Positions 9,327 through 17,034 of a stretch of 33,190 nt of DNA are shown piece by piece. The DNA is from a virus. Location of the stretch: positions 1-33,190 of IMG/VR virus record IMGVR_UViG_3300013093_000144. One strand, 5' to 3'. Position 1 is the stretch's first letter, and the number at the start of each line of letters is the position of its first letter. A program made the position numbers and the translations under genes. The notes under the pieces were generated by a model. It ran no database searches, was not told the origin of the DNA, and worked only from the letters and a program-made list of their open reading frames with translations.

Positions 9327-10045
9327 TATGCACCTCCAGTGTATTCATAGAGACCAAAGTCACTACTCCATTCTAGATAAGCATTATTAGTTCTAGTTGA
9401 TCCTGTGTATTTTGTAGCACCTGGAATCAATTTATAAACTGGCATCTTAGGACAGAACATATAAAATGATACCGCATTACCTACAACAAGACCTTGTCCA
9501 GCAGTAGGACTGTTTACAAAGAAGTTAGGGCGGTTAGTGGTTATTGAAACAGTATTGACTCCGCCAATAACTGTATAAACCGCAGGAACATCATTGACCA
9601 CAGTAAATGGATATGGTGCATTGCCAATCTGTATAAAATCTCCAGCACGGAATAGATACTTGCCTGTAGTCCATGTGCCCGCTATGGCAGGTACGTTTTG
9701 TATGACTAAGGTGCTACCACTAAAACTGGTAACAGTCAGTGCTGAAATCTGAGCGGCTGTCATATCACCTTGATAAGAACAGATCCAACTTAGATTAGGA
9801 TTGTTTGAAAATGTGATCACCTGTGGATAACGACTGTCCAAGTAGTCAATCTGTTCAATTAGATCTCTATAGTCATTATATGGTAATGCTGCTTTCATTG
9901 ATACGTTAATGCGCCAAGGATTGCGTGTTGGGGTTTGACTGACCTTAGCAACCTCAGAGCGTGTGTATTGTACGCCAACAACCTTACGGCGATCAAACTG
10001 TATGGTTTCAGCATAGTTTAGGATTGTTTGTAAACCGTTTGCCAT
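9326..10045 (-). CDS. Minor tail / distal-tail-like protein, 239 aa
   Basis: First gene after the tape measure, joined to it by a TAATG overlap. The N-terminal half contains R-N-P-W-R-I-N-V-S-M and Y-R-D-L-I-E-Q-I-D-Y-L-D. The centre has a beta-rich F-R-A-G-D-F-I-Q-I-G element, as in distal tail and lambda gpM-type minor tail proteins, where a strand-turn-strand precedes a long insertion. No catalytic motif is seen. The role at the tail tip is inferred from position and this partial resemblance. Confidence 0.6.
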   Translation of the reverse strand: MANGLQTILNYAETIQFDRRKVVGVQYTRSEVAKVSQTPTRNPWRINVSMKAALPYNDYRDLIEQIDYLDSRYPQVITFSNNPNLSWICSYQGDMTAAQISALTVTSFSGSTLVIQNVPAIAGTWTTGKYLFRAGDFIQIGNAPYPFTVVNDVPAVYTVIGGVNTVSITTNRPNFFVNSPTAGQGLVVGNAVSFYMFCPKMPVYKLIPGATKYTGSTRTNNAYLEWSSDFGLYEYTGGA

Positions 10046-12330
10046 TATCTAGTCCTCATTGGTAATTCGCGACGTGCTTGCTCAACCATACCAAACATTG
10101 TCATACGGTTTTCTGCGAATAATTGTGCCACTGACTTAGCATCAACGGCATTGATATTGTAATTGTGTGTGGTTGTGCCACCACCGCCCATCATGTCTGC
10201 TGTGTTAGGAGCATTGATCACTGATGCTGGACCTTTGATTAGTTCAGGACCATTTTCACCAACTAGACCAAATGTTCCGCTAGCGATAGTACCACCTGAA
10301 GCATGTCCACCACCAAATAAACTGGTTAGGCTTCCTAACAGTCCGCCACCTGATGTACTGCTAAACATTGAAAATAATGAACTAGTAGCGGCTTTGATTT
10401 CCATCTTGATTATGTCAGTGATGATCGCATTGGTCAAATCACTGAATTTCATCTTACCACCTGTGGCTAGGCTTTCAAAATAACTTTCCACATTAGTTGA
10501 GAATGACTTGAATAGGTTATCGGCGATCTTAGCACCATTAGTAGCATCATCTTGATACTGTTTAATTGCACCTTGCCAAGCAGTTGAGAAATCACGGCTT
10601 TGTGCGATATTCTTTTTCTCTTGATCAATATTCTTTTGATATGCGGCTGTCAATTCATCAGTGGCCTGTGTTACTTTCTTGATAGCATCTGCTTTAGTAT
10701 CCCAATCGCTACCATAAGTCTTAACGGCTTCTAACTGGATATTCTTGACCGCTTGATCATATTGTTTCTTGAGATTTTCTAATTTCTTCTCATCAGCGGT
10801 CATTCCATATTCTTTATATTCTATTTGTAAATTCTTTAATTGTTCTTGGAATGTAAGTTCTTCTTTGGCAACCGCACGATTAAACTGTGCCTGCATCTGT
10901 GCTTGGGCCAATAGTTTATTCTTTTCAGCGATAACCTCAGATTGATTTTTGTATTCTTTTAATTCATCTTGTAGGATCTTGATTTCGCCTGCATGGCTAA
11001 CTGTGCCACGACTATTAGCCTGTTCTTGGCGTAACTTGGCGATTTGATTTTCAAACTCAAGGACTTTCTTTTGATAAGCAGCATCTGCATCAAACTCTGC
11101 CATCTTGCTGCGTTTAACATCATCAGATGCTCCAACAAGACTACGTTCTAGGTCTAGGCGATCTAAGGCTAACTTGTTAGTCAATTGCATTAGAGCAAAT
11201 TGATTCTTAAGACTTTGTTCTGCACCTGCTTGTGGATTTAGATCCTTTTCACTTAATGCAGGTGTCTTAGGCTTCTTATTATCCTTGCCTGTTTCTTCAT
11301 TATTCTTTTGTGCGGCTTTGGTATTCTTTTCAATAGAATCTGTTAATTGATCAAGACCATATTTGGTAGCCAATGCAGTAGCGGCACCTACTCCTAATTG
11401 GATAGCAAATTTGACCAATGTACCAAGTCCAAATGTTGCGGCATTTTCTGCGGCAACCATAGCCCATATTTCTGCAGTTAATGCTACTACTGCTTCACCA
11501 ATACCTGCTAACATGGTTGCGATTTTAAGTGCGGCAAATGTACCAAATGCCACAGTTAGAGCCACAGCGGCTTCTTTGGCTGATATCAATCCAGTGCCAG
11601 CACCTAGAAGAGGTTCAATCAATCCTAAGAATGCCAATTTAACATCAGTCACGAACTGATTTAATTTCAACATGGCCTGTTGTGCTTTTTCTGCGGCTTC
11701 AGCATTTTCACCTTGTGTGCCTGCTGTTTCATGCAGTTGTTGGCTTAGTTCTGCCCAATTGGTTGTTCTTGCGGCCTTGCCAAATAATTCTTGTGCTAGT
11801 GCGGCACGTTTGGCAGGATCTTCCATAGCGGCTAATGCATCAACCTGTTTCATGAATGCTTCTGATGCATCATGTGTTCTTAGATAATCTGTTGATGTAC
11901 CGACCTGATCCAAAGCGGCACGCAATTTCATGTTACCGTCTGCGGCCTGTTGAGCACCAATTAACATCTTGTTCATCATCGTGGCTACTTTTTCACCACT
12001 TAGGCCTACTGCTCCTGCGGCTGCGTTAATCTCTAACATGGCCTGTGTAGTGATACCAAACTTCTCAGCCATTTCAGTTGCTTGTGCGCCTGCTTCCATG
12101 ACTGATTTAACAAATTCAATAATACCAACACCAATCAAGGCAGAACTCATGCCTTCAATCTTCTTGTTGATACCTTCCATTGATTTGCCTAGGTCATCAA
12201 AGGCCTTGCCCATTTCAGAAGTTTTCTTCTTGGCATTTTCAGCAGTAGCATTGGTAGCAGCGTCTACTTTCTTTAGACTACCTTCATATTGTGTACTATC
12301 AAGTTCAAGGGTGATTTTAATGTCAGCCAT
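10045..12330 (-). CDS. Tail tape measure protein, 761 aa
   Basis: Sets tail length and is probably ejected ahead of the DNA. The N-terminal 60 residues are Lys/Asp-rich and helical. A long hydrophobic Ala/Gly/Val-rich region with membrane-like segments lies at about 225-320. It is followed by highly charged coiled coil (about 360-620). The C-terminus shows the tape-measure hallmark G-L-V-G-E-N-G-P-E-L-I-K-G-P-A (688-702) after a Gly/Ser-rich stretch, as in lambda gpH relatives. At roughly 0.15 nm per residue the tail would be about 110 nm. No lytic transglycosylase or peptidase motif was found. It starts with a TAATG overlap on the 110-residue gene. Confidence 0.93.
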   Translation of the reverse strand: MADIKITLELDSTQYEGSLKKVDAATNATAENAKKKTSEMGKAFDDLGKSMEGINKKIEGMSSALIGVGIIEFVKSVMEAGAQATEMAEKFGITTQAMLEINAAAGAVGLSGEKVATMMNKMLIGAQQAADGNMKLRAALDQVGTSTDYLRTHDASEAFMKQVDALAAMEDPAKRAALAQELFGKAARTTNWAELSQQLHETAGTQGENAEAAEKAQQAMLKLNQFVTDVKLAFLGLIEPLLGAGTGLISAKEAAVALTVAFGTFAALKIATMLAGIGEAVVALTAEIWAMVAAENAATFGLGTLVKFAIQLGVGAATALATKYGLDQLTDSIEKNTKAAQKNNEETGKDNKKPKTPALSEKDLNPQAGAEQSLKNQFALMQLTNKLALDRLDLERSLVGASDDVKRSKMAEFDADAAYQKKVLEFENQIAKLRQEQANSRGTVSHAGEIKILQDELKEYKNQSEVIAEKNKLLAQAQMQAQFNRAVAKEELTFQEQLKNLQIEYKEYGMTADEKKLENLKKQYDQAVKNIQLEAVKTYGSDWDTKADAIKKVTQATDELTAAYQKNIDQEKKNIAQSRDFSTAWQGAIKQYQDDATNGAKIADNLFKSFSTNVESYFESLATGGKMKFSDLTNAIITDIIKMEIKAATSSLFSMFSSTSGGGLLGSLTSLFGGGHASGGTIASGTFGLVGENGPELIKGPASVINAPNTADMMGGGGTTTHNYNINAVDAKSVAQLFAENRMTMFGMVEQARRELPMRTR

Positions 12331-12662
12331 TATCGTTTACTCGCTATTTGTTTAACTATTTGTGGAATAAGTTTCTTGGCAAACTCTTTGGTTGGCTCGC
12401 TCATACCATCTGGTGCTTGGACTGAACCACGCATCTGTCCATCACGGAAGCCGCGGCCTGCGTCAAGAACAAAAGCATATGGATAGTCTGCTTCTATAAC
12501 TTTGCCAACTAGGCTAGTGTTTGCCTTGGCATTACCTGTTGCGACAGGAGTATTCTTTACAAATTCTTTTTCAAGTAAGGGCATGACCTTTTGTTGGATG
12601 GTAGCAAGATCAGCCAACTTGGCTTTAAATTGTGTATTTTGGATACCGAATTTAACTGTCAT
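12330..12662 (-). CDS. HK97 gp10-like tail completion protein, 110 aa
   Basis: The pattern N-T-P-V-A-T-G-N-A-K-A-N-T-S-L followed by A-D-Y-P-Y-A-F-V-L-D-A-G-R-G and a late T-K-E-F-A-K-K-L-I-P is that of HK97 gp10-type head-tail joining or tail completion proteins. Those genes normally sit before the tail tube. Here it lies between the frameshifted chaperone, whose end it overlaps by 11 bases, and the tape measure. The fold call is fairly secure; the role at this unusual place is inferred. Confidence 0.7.
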   Translation of the reverse strand: MTVKFGIQNTQFKAKLADLATIQQKVMPLLEKEFVKNTPVATGNAKANTSLVGKVIEADYPYAFVLDAGRGFRDGQMRGSVQAPDGMSEPTKEFAKKLIPQIVKQIASKR

Positions 12663-13196
12663 TGCCTCTTACCTGTTTAATAACATCTAATAATACTTCT
12701 TGCTTGACATCTGGCATTATACCATTTGCCTTGTTCTGTTTCAATTTTTCCCATGACCTAGCGATATCTAATACTTCTAGGTCAAAGGTGTTGGCTGTGT
12801 GTAATATCTGGCTGGGCAACATTCCATATCGTTGTCCCAACTGATCCAGGGTCACAGCAACAAAAACTTCAGGGCCCGCAGGATCATATTCACCCTGTGT
12901 TACTTTCCCAAGACTTCAACCATCTTGGTGAATACAGCGATCATGACCTTAGGTGGTAGAACATAACCATCTTCAATGGCTGGTGAACCATCTTCGTTCA
13001 TGACCATATCTTTTAATACTTCTGCCATTACAGCAAAACTTCTATCTGGGCTGGCAGCAACCTTTAGGAATGTGTCCATAGGCTGGCGATCCCATGTGTA
13101 AAAGTCAAGACTATCTCCATACTGTGCAACGATATCTGCATCGTCTATGGTAAGTTTGATTAATTGGGGTTTTGCGGCTAGGTCTTTTAGGTTCAT
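12652..13196 (-). CDS. Tail assembly chaperone frameshift product (lambda GT analogue), 181 aa
   Basis: Predicted product of a -1 ribosomal frameshift: complement(12652..12903, 12903..13196). The first 98 residues equal the G-like protein. At the slippery heptamer (12903..12909) the ribosome steps back one base, avoids the TAA at 12900..12902 and continues V-T-Q-G-E-Y-D-P-A-G-P-E-V-F-V-A into an open frame encoding T-L-D-Q-L-G-Q-R-Y-G... and ending V-R-G-N-D-S. In lambda the equivalent GT protein coats the tape measure and recruits tube subunits. Read alone, the downstream frame has only a GTG at 12853..12855 as a possible start, with no ribosome-binding site. This favours expression as a fusion. 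Confidence 0.82.
12900..13196 (-). CDS. Tail assembly chaperone, unshifted form (lambda G analogue), 98 aa
   Basis: Small acidic protein between the tail tube and tape measure genes, ending E-V-L-G-K at TAA just after the slippery site. Position, size, and the frameshift into the next open frame identify it as the abundant short form of the tail assembly chaperone. The start is supported by AAGGAT upstream in the spacing seen at several other genes here. It is shorter than lambda G (140 residues). Only a small fraction of ribosomes would be expected to make the longer form. Confidence 0.82.
   Translation of the reverse strand: MNLKDLAAKPQLIKLTIDDADIVAQYGDSLDFYTWDRQPMDTFLKVAASPDRSFAVMAEVLKDMVMNEDGSPAIEDGYVLPPKVMIAVFTKMVEVLGK
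12903..12909 (-). promoter_or_regulatory. Programmed -1 frameshift site, GGGAAAG slippery heptamer
   Basis: Reading the minus strand, the last codons of the short chaperone are TTG GGA AAG TAA, so the heptamer G GGA AAG sits in X-XXY-YYZ phase directly before the stop. It is the same heptamer lambda uses for its G-GT shift. Just downstream, CAGGG can pair with CCCTG about 18 bases later around the GC-rich segment at 12870..12897, which could act as a stimulatory structure. Confidence 0.82.
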
Positions 13197-13200
13197 ATCT

Positions 13201-13365
13201 TTATATCCTTGTTTTTAAATGGTGGATTAGTGCTAGGATAAACTTCTGTCTATTCTGTGCCTTTTCCAAATCTTGTTGTGCGTGTGTGATTTCGCTAATT
13301 GCTTTAGCGACTTCACCTTCTAGTCCTTGAAGGAGTTCCTTCACGGGATGTTCGTTAAAATCCAT
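13201..13365 (-). CDS. Small coiled-coil protein in the tail operon, 54 aa
   Basis: Complete short frame from ATG at 13363..13365 to TAA at 13201..13203, beginning MDFNEHPVKELLQGLEGEV and ending H-H-L-K-T-R-I. It is nearly all predicted helix with a heptad-like pattern of Leu/Ile/Ala and charged residues, and no signal or membrane segment. AAGGA lies nine bases upstream in the same AAGGATTTAGAGATATG context used at 21746. It fills the gap between tail tube and chaperone genes. Function unknown; a small tail-assembly factor is a guess from position. Confidence 0.72.
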   Translation of the reverse strand: MDFNEHPVKELLQGLEGEVAKAISEITHAQQDLEKAQNRQKFILALIHHLKTRI

Positions 13366-13401
13366 ATCTCTAAATCCTTCTTATTGTTATTTACAAAAGA
13401 C

Positions 13402-13427
13402 AAGGGGAACCCTTTAAGATTCCCCTT
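13402..13427 (-). terminator. Stem-loop after the tail tube gene, possible partial terminator
   Basis: AAGGGGAA (13402..13409) pairs perfectly with TTCCCCTT (13420..13427), and two further inner pairs are possible. On the minus strand it is followed by a T-rich GTCTTTTG. It lies 17 bases below the stop of the presumed tail tube gene. It could reduce read-through into the chaperone genes or protect the 3' end of an abundant message. The T-run is short, so termination would be partial at best. The rest of 13366..13444 shows nothing else. Confidence 0.5.
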
Positions 13428-13444
13428 TCTTTTAACTCATTTGA

Positions 13445-13918
13445 TTAGAATGAGTTGTAACTTCCATCAACTTCAATCACTAGTGGTGACAACCAAACTG
13501 GTTGGTCTGGAGTTACCTTAGGTGCTAAGTTTGCTAAGAAACCTGAACCTGTTACATAGTGAGTTGAACCGCCACCCCAAGCGAACTTGAAATAAACGCG
13601 GGTCTTGCTGTTTGAAAGATCAAACAATCCTTTAGTTGCACCTGCTCCTGTAAAGAAACTTGTGTCATCTAAAACGATGTTAAAGTTCAAACTGTTTGTT
13701 GCTGGAGTTGCAACTACTGCTCTACTTGTGCTATCAAGTTGAACCCATCTAAAAGTACCGTTACTGTTAGTTACGGTAATATCTTGAAGAGCGGGAACTG
13801 TAATAGTAGTAGAAGTAGAAACAACCCAATCATTTGTTGTAGTTGACAAGGCACCTGACTGACTACTGATCTGTAGTGAGACAAAGTTACTTGGGCTACT
13901 TACATTTAGATTTGCCAT
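13445..13918 (-). CDS. Major tail (tube) protein, 157 aa
   Basis: Ser/Thr/Val-rich beta protein with no coiled coil. It is placed exactly where siphophages carry the tube subunit: after the tail terminator candidate and before the chaperone frameshift pair. The segment V-Y-F-K-F-A-W-G-G-G and the C-terminal W-L-S-P-L-V-I-E-V-D-G-S-Y look like strands of a tube beta-sandwich. It has its own ribosome-binding site (AAGGAAAAAAGT) rather than an overlap. The call rests on position, size and composition. Confidence 0.68.
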   Translation of the reverse strand: MANLNVSSPSNFVSLQISSQSGALSTTTNDWVVSTSTTITVPALQDITVTNSNGTFRWVQLDSTSRAVVATPATNSLNFNIVLDDTSFFTGAGATKGLFDLSNSKTRVYFKFAWGGGSTHYVTGSGFLANLAPKVTPDQPVWLSPLVIEVDGSYNSF

Positions 13919-13931
13919 TTTACTTTTTTCC

Positions 13932-14339
13932 TTATATAATTTGCAATCTTGTAAGATCGAATATGATCTTATAACGTTCTGAATTATTCACATACTGTTG
14001 TTCTATGGTATGTTCACGTTGGAAATATCCGCTGAATAAATCAGCATCAATCAATGTAGGGAATATACTCAACAGGTTGTTCACAAAAGTGTTGACCTGC
14101 TGAGTCACTACATACATTTCAACGCGGTCCTTGATCCAGTAGATGTGTCCACTAGGAAGGATACCATTCGTGTGTATAATCCTATCTGCTTGATAAACAC
14201 GGGCCACATAGATACCTTCGCTGATCTTATTTTGATCAGAGGGGAATTCTGTAAATGTTTCAACCAAATTGGTGCCAGTCGTTGCTGACTTGGCAGTATT
14301 GATCGCACCAATTACGTCTGTGGTAGTGAATAACGGCAT
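13932..14339 (-). CDS. Probable tail terminator / head-tail joining protein, 135 aa
   Basis: Mixed alpha/beta protein of the size of tail terminators (lambda gpU group), ending in an amphipathic stretch Y-K-I-I-F-D-L-T-R-L-Q-I-I. It lies directly upstream of the tail tube gene and overlaps the preceding gene by one base (TAATG). No specific motif was recognised, so the name is inferred from gene order. It could instead be another neck protein. Confidence 0.5.
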   Translation of the reverse strand: MPLFTTTDVIGAINTAKSATTGTNLVETFTEFPSDQNKISEGIYVARVYQADRIIHTNGILPSGHIYWIKDRVEMYVVTQQVNTFVNNLLSIFPTLIDADLFSGYFQREHTIEQQYVNNSERYKIIFDLTRLQII

Positions 14340-15034
14340 TAGAAATATCTCCTATCACCTTCAAAGAAGTTTATGTCTGCTAACCAATCTTGTTGGTAGG
14401 TGCCCACGAATCCAATATTGCGTAGATCGTAGAAGTAACTTTCTTGTTTGGCTTTTTCCCATTCTTCTTCAAATCTGCGGCGAGCAAATTGGAAGTTTTG
14501 TGCATCCTTTTCATTGATGTTTGAGTTGTCAGTTACTAAAGTTGAGTAGAAAATTTCTACTGCCTTATAAACTTCCAATTGGATCAATGTTTGGTTTTGC
14601 TTGGCCAACTGTGCTGGATTGAATGCTGTCATAGTCATGCCTGCGGCTTGTGCTGGGACAGGTAAGTTGTTTGGACTTACTGTTGGAGCGGCTGGACTCG
14701 CAGGTTGTGCACCTGCACTGGCAGACTTATAGTAGAAAGCACCTAGAGTGCGTTCAACGAAAGCCGACCACCAGCCAAACTCTAACATATTCAATAGTTC
14801 AATTGACGCTTTGGGAAATAGAGTGGAGGTTAGATAGAGATCCTGATCACCCGCGATGAGTTCATCAGTTTGTGCTATCTGCTCCATTCTGCGATAGGCC
14901 GCACGATCATAGAACTGTACATCGCTGGGCTGGGCCACAGAGACCTTGTAAAGACCCACTGAAGGGTTTCCACTGCGGTCATAAGTGATCTGAAGACCAG
15001 GATCAGTATATGATAAAAAACTCGTTAAAGCCAT
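14339..15034 (-). CDS. Head-tail connector region protein of unknown family, 231 aa
   Basis: First gene after the major capsid protein. The N-terminal 95 residues are mixed. Residues about 105-140 form an Ala/Pro-rich flexible linker. The C-terminal half is helical and charged (F-A-R-R-R-F-E-E-E-W-E-K-A-K), finishing F-F-E-G-D-R-R-Y-F. The place between capsid and terminator suggests a head completion or connector protein, but I do not recognise the family. GGAGAG sits upstream of the ATG. Confidence 0.5.
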   Translation of the reverse strand: MALTSFLSYTDPGLQITYDRSGNPSVGLYKVSVAQPSDVQFYDRAAYRRMEQIAQTDELIAGDQDLYLTSTLFPKASIELLNMLEFGWWSAFVERTLGAFYYKSASAGAQPASPAAPTVSPNNLPVPAQAAGMTMTAFNPAQLAKQNQTLIQLEVYKAVEIFYSTLVTDNSNINEKDAQNFQFARRRFEEEWEKAKQESYFYDLRNIGFVGTYQQDWLADINFFEGDRRYF

Positions 15035-15051
15035 ATTTTCTCTCCATTATT

Positions 15052-15069
15052 GGGATAGTTGCCTATCCC
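15052..15069 (-). other. Perfect 7-bp hairpin after the capsid gene
   Basis: GGGATAG (15052..15058) and CTATCCC (15063..15069) form a perfect stem with a four-base loop, nine bases below the capsid stop codon. On the minus strand AATAATGG follows, so there is no T-run and it is not an intrinsic terminator. It may protect the 3' end of a processed capsid message. Confidence 0.5.
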
Positions 15070-15077
15070 TCCCGCTA

Positions 15078-16175
15078 TTAATTGTATGAGTCAACGATCG
15101 CGATTTCTAAACCACGAGATTGATCTACAACACCTGAACCAAAATAGCCTAAGCCAGTGATCCAAGTTTGTAATCCACCGTCTTTATCACCCATAGAGAT
15201 GTCAAGACCTTTAACCATAACAGTTGTAATGGCTTGTGGACCAAATGCAGCACCAATATGGCACTGAGCAGAACCACGCTTAACAGTACGAGTAACATTG
15301 GTTTGTAGGAATGTTGAGAAGATTACTGTGCAACCGTATAGGTTACGCAACATACCAGTAGCCAATAGTTCATCACCCAATGCTGTTAAACCAGCGTTGA
15401 TTGATGTTGAACCTTGTGTACCTGCTGGGTTGTAAACAGCACCACCAGTTAATTCTGTTAGTAACTGTTGTTCTTCGCCTGGTCCTAAAACTAGTGTTGG
15501 ACGACCTGGGTTACGTGCTTCTCTCCAACGCTTGATAATGTTACGGATTAGACCAGAAACAGTAACAGCATTGTCACTATCAACTGCTAGAGCAGAAGTA
15601 GATGTAGATTCAATCAATGATAGACCTTGTGAGCCCATTGCTGAAACACGAGTGAAACCGTCAACGATACCTACTGAACCACCTGTGTAAGTAGCAGTAG
15701 AAACGTCATAGTAACTAGCACCTTGAGTTGCTTTGAAACCTGCTTGTGAAACATCTGTTGATGTAACATCGCTTGGGTTACCAACGAATGCGCGAGTAAC
15801 ACGTTGATCAACTTTTTCAGCAAAACTTGCACCTAACTCAGAACCTAAATTGTTTGCTAGGTCGAACGCTGTTGTCCATCCTAAGAATTTAGAGAACGCT
15901 GTTTGTGCTACTGCAGGAGTTGCTACAACTTCCTTAGCAGTGATGCTGGCTTGTTGCTCATAGATACCATAAGGGTTCGCACCAGAATCAGTGTAATCAC
16001 CGTAACTGATAGGAGCCATTTTAGGAACCTTATATGTGTTACCTTGGTTAGGCATCACAACATTAGTCATATTGACTAGACCTTGAGATTCGTGTAGAAC
16101 CTGAATTGCACTATTTTGAATAGTTTTTTCAAACGCGGAACTTTCACCTGATGTTCCGCCAATAAAATAAGCCAT
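15078..16175 (-). CDS. Major capsid protein, 365 aa
   Basis: Shell subunit, called from size, composition and position directly after the scaffold. The N-terminus (F-E-K-T-I-Q-N-S-A-I-Q-V-L-H-E-S) has the helical N-arm, followed by a K-V-P-K-M segment. A helical spine region carries S-G-L-I-R-N-I-I-K-R-W-R-E-A-R-N-P-G-R-P-T-L-V-L-G. The C-terminal strand block ends Q-S-R-G-L-E-I-A-I-V-D-S-Y-N, all compatible with the HK97 fold. There is no obvious prohead protease or cleavage-site gene nearby, and the separate scaffold makes an HK97-style delta domain unnecessary. A strong AAAGGAG precedes the start, as expected for the most abundant virion protein. Confidence 0.85.
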   Translation of the reverse strand: MAYFIGGTSGESSAFEKTIQNSAIQVLHESQGLVNMTNVVMPNQGNTYKVPKMAPISYGDYTDSGANPYGIYEQQASITAKEVVATPAVAQTAFSKFLGWTTAFDLANNLGSELGASFAEKVDQRVTRAFVGNPSDVTSTDVSQAGFKATQGASYYDVSTATYTGGSVGIVDGFTRVSAMGSQGLSLIESTSTSALAVDSDNAVTVSGLIRNIIKRWREARNPGRPTLVLGPGEEQQLLTELTGGAVYNPAGTQGSTSINAGLTALGDELLATGMLRNLYGCTVIFSTFLQTNVTRTVKRGSAQCHIGAAFGPQAITTVMVKGLDISMGDKDGGLQTWITGLGYFGSGVVDQSRGLEIAIVDSYN

Positions 16176-16199
16176 TATTTTCTCCTTTATATATTATCG

Positions 16200-16961
16200 T
16201 TAAACGATAGGCTTGTTAAAAGAGACATTCATACCTTTAAGTGAACGACCACCAATTCCTTGGCGTTCTTTCCATTTCTTCCACCCTTCTAAATCTTGTC
16301 CAGCATCAGGGATTTCATTAGAATCACCTTGGATGCCCATACCAAATTTAGAACCAGTGCCAGAACGGCCATCATCCGCGGCCAACTTAGGTCTCTGTCT
16401 CAATATGTCCTGGGCGAGGAAGTCTAGACCAACGGGGTTACCATTTGAATCTAGTCTTGGTCCGCCATTAGGACCTTTTATATAAAAGTTACCATCTTCA
16501 GTGTAGTCAATCTGACTTTCAAACAAAGGAGTAGCGATGTCAAGCATGTTTGGATCAAATCCAATCTTGACTGCTGTTTCCTTGATCTGGCTCTGTAGTG
16601 TGGTCTTGCGAACTGCTTGATCTTTCTGTTGTAGTTGTGACTGCAACCCTTGGATCATGTTACGCAATTCAGCGATCTCACCAGTACCACCTGATTTGGA
16701 ACTTTTATTGGCTTTATCGTTGCCACCGGTGTTCTTCAAACTTTCTACAAACTTGATAGCGTCTTTCGTTTTACTGAAATCAACACCAGCAACCTTGCTC
16801 AGGGCTTGGAGAACTTCTTGTTGCCCACTCTTACGGATCGCACCTAAGTTTGGTCCTTGTTGTGTGGTTTGTTGATTGTAGTCAGCGGCGGTATTTGCTG
16901 GCTGTGTATCAACTGCTTGGCTATTAACGGGAGCCCCCGCGTTTGATGTATTTTTGTCCAT
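16200..16961 (-). CDS. Capsid scaffolding protein, 253 aa
   Basis: Internal scaffold that would guide prohead assembly. The first 45 residues are Asn/Gln/Thr-rich and disordered. Helical segments follow, with E-I-A-E-L-R-N-M-I-Q-G-L-Q-S-Q-L-Q-Q-K-D coiled coil at about 95-120. The C-terminal third is Gly-rich with a basic W-K-K-W-K-E-R-Q segment of the sort that contacts the coat protein. Its place between portal and capsid supports the call. AAAGGA lies upstream of the ATG. No protease motif was found. Confidence 0.8.
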   Translation of the reverse strand: MDKNTSNAGAPVNSQAVDTQPANTAADYNQQTTQQGPNLGAIRKSGQQEVLQALSKVAGVDFSKTKDAIKFVESLKNTGGNDKANKSSKSGGTGEIAELRNMIQGLQSQLQQKDQAVRKTTLQSQIKETAVKIGFDPNMLDIATPLFESQIDYTEDGNFYIKGPNGGPRLDSNGNPVGLDFLAQDILRQRPKLAADDGRSGTGSKFGMGIQGDSNEIPDAGQDLEGWKKWKERQGIGGRSLKGMNVSFNKPIV

Positions 16962-16983
16962 CTTTTTTCCTTTTAGAGTTTAA

Positions 16984-17027
16984 GGGCGTCTAGCCCAGTG
17001 CTACCTATAACGCTAGGTAACTTAGCG
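16984..17027 (-). other. Alternative stem-loops between portal and scaffold genes
   Basis: The 73-base gap holds GGGC (16984..16987) paired with GCCC (16993..16996). It also holds two mutually exclusive stems sharing base 17015: TACCT/AGGTA (17002..17006 with 17015..17019) and CGCTA/TAGCG (17011..17015 with 17023..17027). No T-run follows. The exclusive pairing is suggestive of a small leader for the scaffold-capsid part of the operon but could be chance. Confidence 0.35.
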
Positions 17028-17034
17028 AAAAATC

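Noticed and set aside
10163-12355. Several plus-strand open frames opposite the tape measure gene
   Set aside because: Antisense frames created by Ala-rich codons. No start signals or recognisable domains, and the minus-strand protein is clearly real.
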